DNA of 64,000 bases from Blasia pusilla (taxonomy: Eukaryota; Marchantiophyta; Marchantiopsida; Blasiales), in NCBI GenBank assembly GCA_050084515.1, contig CM114274.1, forward strand, positions 39,370,001-39,434,000, read 5' to 3'. The notes beneath the pieces are model-generated. The model saw nothing but the letters and a program-made list of their open reading frames with translations, had not been told where the DNA came from and made no database searches. Positions within the stretch are counted from its first letter, which is position 1. The number at the start of each line of letters is the position of its first letter. A program made the translations under genes and the position numbers. Below, in pieces: positions 44,544-52,924 of this stretch.

Positions 44544-44844
44544 GGGTGTCGATGGTTGCTATGGTGCAACCCCGTCTTGGACAACAAAACTCGACTGCTC
44601 CCTTGCAGCCAACTGCAAAATCGGATCTCCATTTGCAATACCTGGAACCACGCTCGATGATGTGGCTACCATCTCTTGGTGTACCTGCAAAACATACCAA
44701 GAAGTCCAAGGGTGTCTCTCCCGATCACCCTTGGTGTGTCAATCTCCTGGGGTCTCGCCTCTAGCCACTGCCTCTCGGTAGGCATGGGGCATACCAACGC
44801 AACTTTTGTGATCTGTCGTATCCTCAAACGATGTTGCTCAGCTA

Positions 44845-45815
44845 CTCCTAAGCTGAAAATCCATGTCAAGCAGTTTAGGTCCATCGCCTGACCCAAGACA
44901 TGACGTCTTGGTACCTTTGATAGTGATGGTACTGCCATCACTCCTATGGGGAATCCCATTGCTTGCTCTCGCTCATCGGCGTTGGGCTTCACCAACCTCT
45001 GTATCTGGTCATCCCAAACTTAGCCAGGTCCGGCCTCCTTGAATGCATAGGAAGTGGGAAAACTCACCAATGTGGGAAAGGCTGCTTGTCGCATGCCAAT
45101 CCTGTTGACCATAGTCCACGGCGGTTGATCATCGTACCTCATTGCCTGTGATCGGCGGCCGAGATCCAATATAGAATCCACCAAAAAATCGGAGGGACGC
45201 TCCACTCTCGCATAAGCCCTCCAAAATACCTCATGTGGTACCAAGTTGGTCCACCAAAGACGCGGGCGGTGTGCTCTAGAACCTATACTTGCCGGACCAT
45301 AGACTTGGTCCGGGCCAATGGTTGGCCATTTAGATGTGCAATCGTCATCAGTGTTGGAGAGGTAGCCCAAAGTTAGGCACATTCTCCAAAATTATTTTGG
45401 GAGATGATGCAGATCTTGCGACCTTAATAGGAGCATCAACCTCGTTCTCCAACATACATTTTGGAGAATGTGCCGACTTTGGGCGATTCTAGGTCCTGCG
45501 TGATGACGAGTTGCACATCTAACATGGCCAACCATGCAATTGACCAAGTCTATGGTCCCTACCCGCTCCAAGTCATGCGCCCCCAACAATGAAATATCCC
45601 TCGGTAGGGAACTTTGGTAACCCTGAATGGCGGACACAACAAGTCGGGAAAATGGAGGCATAACTGCGCCACATGATGAAGTGAAGCACGCCTCGCAACA
45701 TCATCAATCTCCATATACAGGTACTACTGCACGTGCACTCCAGCATGCAAAACAACAGCTAACCCAATGTTGATCCCTCCAAAGAAATCCAACACCCGAA
45801 TACCCTCTTCTGGGA
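44845..45815 (-). pseudogene. Copy C DNMT3-like methyltransferase with internal inverted duplication
   Basis: Motif I is RVLDFFGGINIGLA. YMEIDDVARRASLHH, ISLLGAHDLERVGTIDLV, VGSRAHRPRLWWTNLVP (VIII), AFPTLVSFPTSYAF, EREQAMGFPIGV (IX) and RRHVLGQAMDLNCLTW (X) are all visible on the minus strand. Motif IV and its catalytic Cys are absent: after TIDLV the sequence enters a ~100-bp inverted duplication (45290-45389 against 45463-45560). The text for LFWEMMQIL and ENVPTLGDS lies on the plus strand there. This is a structural knock-out, independent of the stop in copy B. Confidence 0.86.
45290..45560. repeat. Inverted repeat (~100-bp arms, ~73-bp loop) in copy C
   Basis: The plus strand from 45463 (TTTGGAGAATGTGCC, then ACTTTGGGC, GATGACGA, TTGCACATCTAA, ATGGCCAACCAT, ACCAAGTCTATGGTCC) recurs in reverse complement ending at 45389. 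The arms are imperfect, with small indels. Confidence 0.8.
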
Positions 45816-46390
45816 TGCACCACACAATCGGGGTGGTTTCCAAAGGAGTCATAGTAGCACTCTTGCCTACTTGGGGTTCCTCTGACCCGTCACACTGTAG
45901 TGCAAAGCTCTCGCCCCACGCGGTCTGCACATGCTAAGTGGCTAAGCGTCGAAGCTCCTCAGTCGAGTCCCAAAGCGGCATCTCTCCTCCACGGACTAAT
46001 GCGGCTACCATGACACTCCTCTCCATAGAAATGTCAGGAACGAGAATATCCTCTGCATGGACATGTCCCTCAATCAAATCACTAGGCGAAGTGATGGCAC
46101 TGCTAAATGCTGCTAAGGTCTCCATCTCTCCTAGCCGTCGCTCGATCACTACACTTGTGAATCAAACGGGTAATGAGCTAAGGCGCCCATCACCAGATTG
46201 CCATCGTGGTGTGTAGGAAGCTGACTCCTCACTATAATCCAAGGAAAACCCCATTGGATATAACACTGCTCCACCAACCAAGACGTTGTAGGAATCTGGC
46301 ATCAATCACTATCGCCTTGGCTCGCACCACAGACTCATCTATAGGATGTCCCGGGCGAATCCTCACCACGACCTCATGTTGGGTGATATA
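45816..46390 (-). pseudogene. Copy C protease end and linker
   Basis: Across frames one reads YITQHEVVVRIRPGHP, LVGGAVLYPMGF-like text near 46260, then IERRLGEMETLAAFSSAITSPSDLIEGHVH, a linker shared almost word for word with copy B (38779 onward). The protease active site lies beyond the truncation. Confidence 0.72.
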
Positions 46391-47814
46391 CTGTGAGTAG
46401 AGGCATAAGAAACAGAAAATGCAAGCTAGTGGAGCAGAAGGCGCATCGCAGAAGCGATTGTCTAATAGGAGAGGAATGGCTACAGAATGAGGGAGCAACA
46501 TGACAGGTAGTCAAGGTGCTATATAGTTCGTAGAGCGAGCAAAACTCTGCGTCCCTTCACTACTTCAGGTCTCCATGTCGGCCCTTCGGAACCTCCGGAC
46601 CCAGAGCTTTGCCCCCTCTCCCTAGAGTCTCATGCCCTTTAGGCCAACTTCGTAACAGGGGGTTTGGCTCTACAGTGAAATACGGGGCCAACAAATGGGA
46701 ATTTGCGGGAATCTTAAAAAATCATCTCCCTCTTTACTTGCCTCTCTTCTTATCCCACTAATCCTAAACCTGGCTGCTACAATACTAGGTTGCCTCTCTG
46801 CCAACAGTCCTATCAAGTCTCCCGGCTATCTCTCAGTTTGCGCGACCTAGGGTTAGGGGTTTACAGACTCCGGTTCCGTCTGTCCGCACATTCAAGTCAT
46901 CATTCCCAATAGTGCAATTGACACGGCTCCAACACCAATCCGCTGAACTTGAGCTACGATTGCTAGAACAAGAATATATGCTCATTAGGATCTCAACATG
47001 ACCATGTTTGAACCCGCATATGTTCAGCCTTCCTCGGAAACCCCATTCGTCAACCTCGTCATTCCTCTCCGATCACCATCTATTCTTAGTGGCGTGTGAG
47101 TGAGTATAGTGCAGCAGTGCAAGAGAGAGAAAGCACCAAATGAGTGGATTCCAACATACACCCCGTCCTCCAACAACGGCCCTTGTTCCGCCACTCGCTC
47201 CCTTTCTCTCCTCCTTTCCAACGGCAACAAACAATTGACTTCAAGCTTCGACCACTTGAAGCTCCACCGCCAGCAATCTCCAACTACTCTTTCCTCTCTC
47301 TTTCTCCTCGCTACTCTTCCTCCACGATTTGCAGCAGCAACGAGACAACTAGGAAAGGAAAACAGTGTCAAAACACTCAATGGCAAATTAGGGCCACAAA
47401 CAGAAAACCTGTTTCAATCCTCCATGCAACGCTATTGAAGGCCGCACTCTTTCTTCCTTACTTCTCCAAGCCTGCCCCTCTTGGTTAGCCACGCTTGATC
47501 TCTCTACCTTAGTTTCTCCAAGCTTCCCGCCCTATTTTTGCTTCCTATGGATGGATGGGATTCATTCTCCTTAGAAAATTTTCTAGCTCCTAGGGTTAAC
47601 CCTTTCATGTTTTTTGTTAGTGCCTTTAAATCTTTCTTAAATTTGTTTTCCCATTCTATGTAAAAAACTTAGTGTTAGATGAAAGCAATATTTTCCATTG
47701 TTATGTTGATATTCAAAAATACTATTTATTATTAATATTGTAGTAAAATCCACGTCACTATTTTAATGACTAGAAGTTTGGACATCTTGTTTTAATATTA
47801 TTCAATTACTACGA
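46391..47814. other. Unassigned DNA between copy C and the CACTA-like end
   Basis: No TE domain is recognised. An open frame at 47100-47438 (plus; two overlapping frames up to 47488) is Ser, Thr and Leu rich with few acidic residues, in the style of an organellar transit peptide. No conserved domain follows, so I do not call a gene. 47500-47810 is AT-rich. Confidence 0.35.
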
Positions 47815-48012
47815 AGTAATGTCATATATGACTAAGCCATCTCCTAAAACTATAATATGACTTAGTCATATTATTATATGACTTACATTTCATTATTTTA
47901 TGGACAAATATGACTTCCGTATGACTAGGGGACATTCTAGTCATACATTCAAGTCACGAGAGAGCTTGGTCATTTCAGTCATAGTCATAAAAGCCACCAT
48001 TTTCTTCTAGTG
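47815..48012. mobile_element. CACTA-like (En/Spm) transposon terminus
   Basis: The right edge CATTTTCTTCTAGTG is the reverse complement of CACTAGAAGAAAATG, close to the CACTACAAGAAAA terminus of many plant CACTA elements. It is preceded by multiple ATGACT/AGTCAT motifs in both orientations, including a perfect AATATGACT-T-AGTCATATT palindrome near 47854. These look like sub-terminal repeats. Copia integrase text starts immediately after it. The left terminus was not found. Confidence 0.5.
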
Positions 48013-49130
48013 TTAGGACTTATCTAAGTGTATATGGGTATACTTTGTGAAAGCCAAGTGAGAAGTATTCTCATTTTTCCAAACTTTTAGTATTATAGTT
48101 GGGAAGAGAATTGGCTAACACATTCTTAAACTGAATTATGATGGAGGAGGAGAATATCTCTCAATAGAGTTTGATGAGTGGTTGTGTTAAAATGACATCC
48201 GACAACAGTCATTTTTTGTAACACTTCACAACAAAATAGAGTGGTTGAGCGAAAGATTCGACACATTTATGAGACGACATGTTTTATACTAAATGAGAAG
48301 AACAAAAAATATATGCCTAAGGTGTATTAGGCAAAGGTTGTAGTGTGTGAAATCTTCTTAATCAATCAAATTCCAATAGCAAGAATTCATGATAAGACTC
48401 TATTCAAAGTCTTCACATAACGTAAACTTGATTTTTTCATTCATTTAAGTCTTTGGTTGTATGTTGTGCGCCTACTTCTCTTGAACGTCAATGTCTAGTT
48501 GCGGAAGTGTACATACCGTAAGACATGCGCTCACAGCTGATCTACATCCAAACACACTCACGTTAGTACGGAGTAGGTCAATTGGCCTTCCAACTCACCA
48601 AGTTCTCAACTTGGCACTTCATCGAGCTCAACCTTTCTTGTTCCTCATTTCCCAACATAGGCAAGTCTTGGAAGACTTCTGGATAGTCAAGGCACCTAAA
48701 ACAACATTCACATGCCTAGCGGTTCCAACTCTCCAATGGACTTCGCATGAGCCCCTAATCAAGTTGCAACCATAAATGCATGAAACGCTCATATCCTTTT
48801 TTGTGTCCCCTTGAGATCTCTCCAACACGTAAGCATCCTAGATTCTTAGCGTGAGCCCACTAGAGTTGTGATGTTCCGCTTGGCCCTCATTTGGTTATGA
48901 GAATCAAAACATTGCATCTGTTATGCTTATATTCTTTCTAAAAGATATCATAGATTAGATCCTAAATATAAGAGATGTATCTTCATTGGATACACTAATA
49001 AAACTAAAGGATATAAGTGATACATTCCATCCTCTAAGTAGTTTATTTTAGTCACGATGTTATTTTTTATGAGTTTAGTCATGGTATGCTCCATTTAAAC
49101 ATATTTCACTTTTAAATCTATTTATCGAGA
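48013..49130 (+). pseudogene. Copia I integrase fragments
   Basis: Reading across stops gives YIWVYFVKAK, ILKLNYDGGGEYLS, then VVERKIRHI and NEKNKKYMPKVY. After the solo LTR come YHRLDPKYKRCIFIGY and KGYK. The order matches copia H integrase (YIWVYFLKAKSK; LDPKSERCIFIGY). Confidence 0.78.
48462..48911 (+). repeat. Solo LTR, same family as 20963-21743, inside copia I
   Basis: It begins TGTTGTGCGCCTACTTCTC and contains GCGGAAGTGTACAT and GCTGATCTACATCCAAACAC-like text shared with the solo LTR in copia H. It ends GTTATGAGAATCAAAACA. It is flanked by TTGTA (48457-48461) and TTGCA (48912-48916), a 5-bp duplication with one change. At 450 bp it is shorter than the 781-bp relative, so it has an internal deletion. 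Confidence 0.75.
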
Positions 49131-50230
49131 GGAAGAACATGACTATAGATCAACAAAGATTGCTTATCCAAAGAAGTGGAGACTACATTACATGGACGTC
49201 AAGAATTCCTTCTTGAATGGAGATTTGCATGAGGAGATGTATGTGGCTTAACGATTTCAACCACCTCGATATGAACATCTAGAGTTTCCATTCCTCATAC
49301 GCAGATTAAAGAAAGCTCTATATGAGCTCAAGAAAGCTCCAAGAGCTTGGTATGTAAGGTTGAAAATGGATAAAGTCTGTGTCCACAGACATATCTATGC
49401 CCATGTCCGCGGACTTATGTCCATCCCTAAGACGGATATATTTGTATGGGCGACCTGCATTGAGCCCGCTGTGCCCACAACGTACACCTAGACTTGGCTA
49501 GCCCGCACCCTATCTAAGCACACGTTGCTTGTTTGGTAGCCCACATCGGCCTGCCCTAAGCCCGTATTAGCCCACGATACGCCCAAGTAAGACAAGTTGC
49601 AGGCCGGTGCAAGCTACATGCGAGCCGATTCTTGCTCGCCTCCCTTAATATGAGCCCGCACTCGTTCCCGCATCCCTTCAACCCGTACGGACCATCGAGT
49701 ATTTAAAAGCCTTGGGCGGGGGATTCGTTGGACATGTCCGTCCCATGGACACACATGCACAATTTTGCCAACGGTATAGAAAAATTACATATGCCCTACA
49801 AGAGCTTGGATTTAGGGTTTGTGATTCTAAATCCTTGCTATATGTCTTGAGAGAACAAGGTCATTCAATTATCATTGTATTATATGTTAATGACCTCTTG
49901 ATTATTGGGAGTACTGATGATGTGATAAAATAAGTCAAGCTAAAGTGACATATAGAATTTAATATGAAGGACTTTGGAGAATTCAAGTACTTCCTTCGTC
50001 TTGAGTTTATCATGGTTGGAGAGAGCTTATGATTATTACAACGACAATATGCTATTCACATGTTTTCAAAATATGGCATCACGGTTTGTAAGCCAATCTC
50101 TATATCATTAGACTAGAATATAAAGCTAAGAGTGGATGAAGGATATTTTTTTAGATTCTAATATACATAGGCATATGGTTGGAAGTTTGATCTATCTCAC
50201 TATGATTAGGCCAAACTATATGTGAGGTGG
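49131..50230 (+). pseudogene. Copia I reverse transcriptase, split by a MITE
   Basis: The N-terminal part has KKWRLHYMDVKNSFLNGDLHEEM and LKKALYELKKAPRAWY; the MITE intervenes. The C-terminal part (to 49933) has ITYALQELGFRVCDSKSLLY and ALYVND-type text (LYVNDLLIIGSTDD), where copia H has YVDD. The first catalytic Asp is Asn, a single G-to-A change, so RT is dead at the active site as well as by stops. Confidence 0.82.
49354..49772. mobile_element. MITE-like insertion in copia I RT
   Basis: A 419-bp GC-rich insert. GGTAT occurs at both flanks (49349-49353, 49773-49777). The ends are weakly inverted (GTTGAAAATGG against GTTGGCAAAATTG). Near the right end is GGACATGTCCGTCCCATGGA, the sub-terminal signature of the 62.1-kb MITE and the 14-kb insertion. 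Confidence 0.6.
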
Positions 50231-50525
50231 TGTGGCTTCATCAATTACTGCCTGAAATTAGTGTTGGTAACTCAAAACCTAGTGTAATAGATAAAGAAAA
50301 TAATAGTAATACTAAGCTTGTTAATAAACTTGTGTTTCACGCTCAAACAAAATATGTAGAGCTATACCACTTTATGAAAGAAAAATTTCTTGTAAAAGAA
50401 ATTGATCTTGTGTATATAGGTACATATCATTAAATTATTTCTACAAAATCATTATCTAGAGATAATTTTGACATATTTAAAAATGATTTAGACGTTAGAG
50501 ATTTCAATATGAGTAAGAAGGGAAT
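50220..50525 (+). pseudogene. Copia I RNase H fragment
   Basis: The open frame 50227-50433 has VWLHQLLPEISVGN, TKLVNKLVFHAQTKYVEL and EIDLVYIGT, the C-terminal RNase H blocks of copia H with substitutions. The catalytic Glu block upstream is lost. Confidence 0.78.
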
Positions 50526-50829
50526 AATTTGAGATTGAGTTATAGTTAAGCTTATCAAACATAAAATTTGCTTAATTTGCTATATGTGGTACTCACAGGA
50601 CGTAGAAAGGCTTAATCTAGGTTAGTCTAATAATTATAACTATCTTAATTAAGTTAAATTAACTAGAATAAGGATATGGGTAAGGATTTCTTATATAGCC
50701 AGTATATAATTGAGAAGGGGACCATCTCCCACTAATTCTTTCATTGAAAATGTTCATTCTCCATGGTGGTGTGTGTGTGAGAGCTAGAGTCGTATTCTAT
50801 CTATCATGCTTGTAGAGTAGTTTTTTATA
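50526..50829 (+). repeat. 3' LTR of copia I
   Basis: It starts after a purine-rich stretch (AAGAAGGGAATAATTTGAG) and contains CATTCTCCATGGTGGTGTGTGTGTGAGAG, as the copia H LTR does. It ends near TAGTTTTTTATA. Ends are approximate. Confidence 0.65.
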
Positions 50830-50932
50830 TTGCCGAGATGATTACACCGAATGATAGTCTCGAAGAACGAAAAAGAGTAGTTGGGTTGAGTCGAACGACA
50901 AGCCTCACAAAAAAAAGCCAACAAGCTAATCT
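50830..50932. other. Short junction between copia I and copy E
   Basis: About 100 bp with no assignable element. Confidence 0.4.
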
Positions 50933-51564
50933 ACTCCTAAGCTGAAAATCCATGTCAAGCAGTTCGGGTCCATCACCTGACCCAAGATGTGACGTCGTGA
51001 TGCCTCTAATAGTGACGGTTCTGCCGTCACTATCAGAGGCATCACGACGGTACTGCCGTCACTCTTGTGGGGAATCCCATCGCTTGCTCTCGCTCATCGG
51101 CATTGGCCTCTTCCAACCTCTCTACCGGGTCATCCCAAACCAAGCCAAGTTTGGCCTCCTTGAATGCATAGGAAGCGAGAAAACTCACCAATGTGGGAAA
51201 GGCTGCCCGTAGCGTGCCAATCCTGTTGACCAAAGTCAACGGCGGTCGATCATCTAGCCTCACTGCCTGTGATCAACGGCCCGGATCCAATATAGAATCC
51301 ACCAACAAATTGGAGGGGCGCTCCGCTCTTCCATATGCCCTCCGGAGCACCTCGTGTGGTACCAAGTTGATCCACCAAAGACGCGGGAAATGTGCTCGTG
51401 AACCCACACTCACCGCATCTAACAAAAGAGCCGGGCCGATCCATGCGCGCACCTGATGTGCACTCGTTACCACGCGGGATCTCAAATCGCCCAAAATTGG
51501 CACATTCTCCAGAATGTATAATGGATGACGAGGCTGATGCTCCTACAAGTGTCGCAAGATCCGC
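50933..51564 (-). pseudogene. Gypsy copy E: DNMT3-like methyltransferase C-terminal half
   Basis: The fragment covers ENVPILGDL (motif VI), SVGSRAHFPRLWWINLVP (VIII), LVNRIGTLRAAFPTLVSF, EREQAMGFPTRVTAV (IX) and the motif X end (MDLNC). It is close to copies B and C. Its upstream edge is cut by the 5' LTR of element G, and its downstream edge ends near 50933. Within it is a 26-bp inverted duplication (50993-51049) that breaks the motif IX/X linker. Confidence 0.85.
50993..51049. repeat. 26-bp inverted duplication in copy E
   Basis: The arms 50993-51018 and 51024-51049 (CGTCGTGATGCCTCTAATAG...) are complementary with one mismatch around a 5-nt TTCTG loop. Copies B and C have only one arm here. 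Confidence 0.88.
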
Positions 51565-52848
51565 TGTCGTATAGTAAAATCATCCACTATGTAAACTCCT
51601 CTATCATTCAATGTTAGAGAGAGTTTTATAAGTATTAAATAAGTTAGCCTAGGAAAATGAAATTTCCATGTTTAAACCTCTTTAGGGTGACTCATTTGCA
51701 CGGGCCCAACTTTAGGAAAAGAGATAATAAATAAAAGATTGGATTAGAAAAGTAAAGTAGTGGGGTTGATGTTCAATAAAACAAAAGCAAAAGTAGTCTT
51801 GGTTGGTGGCTAGAGTTGGTGGGATCGTTTGGAAGATATGAAGGGAGTAAAAGAGGATATTTTGGAAGAGATAAGAGGTAATCTACTTGTGTCAAAATGT
51901 GATTGGCTAAGCCTTGAGAGGAAGTCATGTGATACAAGATAAGATTAGCCCTATTTCGTACACTTGTGGATCCCTTGTGAGTATATAAAGAGGAGGAACC
52001 TTTAAGGGTTCATCACCTTCTACTACACGTCTTGAGTCTCTCGTGTCTCTCTTGAGTATACGGCTTTGGGATTGCTTGCTCTTCCAATGAGAGTGGATCA
52101 CCTCTCTTGGGAGCGTAACTTGACCATGGTCTGTTTTTCGTGAGGTTTCTAGAGTGGTGTGTGTGTGTGTGGGGATGAGAGGTTTGTCACCGTAGAGGAG
52201 TTTAGTCATACTAAAATAGCAGATGTTTTGGCTTGTTACTTTCCTAATGAGAGTGGATTATCCCTCTTGGGAGAATAACTCCGCCAAAACCCATTCTTGA
52301 GGAGAGTAGAGAATGTCTGTCAAGCATGGATAGGGGTGGAGCATGGGTTGTGCCTGACTTTCCTTTCCTCAATCCTTACCATATCAAGGTACTCTTTGTA
52401 GATAGGCAGTGGTTCACTCGCTATTTAGTTTTATCACTTTGGGCAGGCGTTCATGAACCAGGTCATGCAATCTTCAACTCCGATGATTCTTCCTATCATC
52501 ACATATGGAAGGACATGGGATTGTACGTTGTATGTCCTTATATAGCAATCCATGGATGTCAATAGGCCTGCTCAAGTAGGGTTTAACACTAGTTGTGCTA
52601 TCTTCCTTGTGTACAAGCCTAAAGTAGTTTATAAGGATTTTATAATTAGGAATTTCAAGGTCCGATGTTACGAAGAAGTGATCGCCTTGGCACTTCCATT
52701 TGTGATACATGTCATGAGAGAATGGAGAGTATATATAATAATATTGTATTAAAAAAGGAGAACTTCTCACAAAGTTCACCTTGCATCGACCACGTCTGCT
52801 GCAGCTAGAAGGCCTGCCCTTACTCGAAGAAAGGCTCTCGACACGACA
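51565..52848 (+). repeat. 5' LTR of element G
   Basis: 1284 bp, TGTCGTATAGTAAAATCA ... CTCTCGACACGACA. TATATAAAGAGGAGGAACC at about 51990 is a good core-promoter/TATA candidate, conserved in the 3' LTR (TATATAAAGAGAAGGGACC near 59200). Confidence 0.93.
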
Positions 52849-52849
52849 A

Positions 52850-52867
52850 ATGGTGCTTCCACTGAGA
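52850..52867 (+). other. Primer-binding site of element G
   Basis: TGGTGCTTCCACTGAGAG starts 3 bp inside the 5' LTR. It begins TGG, as expected for pairing with a tRNA CCA end. It resembles the TGGTGCTTTCATTGAGAG-type sites of plant gypsy elements. I do not assign the tRNA. Confidence 0.7.
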
Positions 52868-52924
52868 GATCTTTGAGGTGGTAGATTGTGTTTGGAAGTT
52901 GGAGTCTTATCAAGATGACTACTT

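Larger units (their letters stand above)
40509..46390 (-). mobile_element. Gypsy copy C, 5'-truncated, DNMT- and PHD-bearing
   Basis: A minus-strand element with 3' LTR, R' repeat, PHD/integrase C-terminus, integrase, RNase H, RT, methyltransferase and the end of protease. Gag, the 5' LTR and most of the protease are missing at the right edge (about 46390). It is closer in sequence to copies B and E than to A (for example the GTWEPHMGPKL and RVLDFFGG variants). It lies in the RT of copy B. More stops and frameshifts than in A indicate greater age. Confidence 0.88.
48013..50829 (+). mobile_element. Ty1/copia relic, 5'-truncated (copia I)
   Basis: Integrase, RT, RNase H and a 3' LTR remain on the plus strand. 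It is related to copia H (same integrase and RT blocks, similar LTR end CTCCATGGTGGTGTGTGTGT). Gag, protease and the 5' LTR are missing. It is riddled with stops and carries two later insertions, a solo LTR (48462-48911) and a MITE (49354-49772). Confidence 0.85.
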
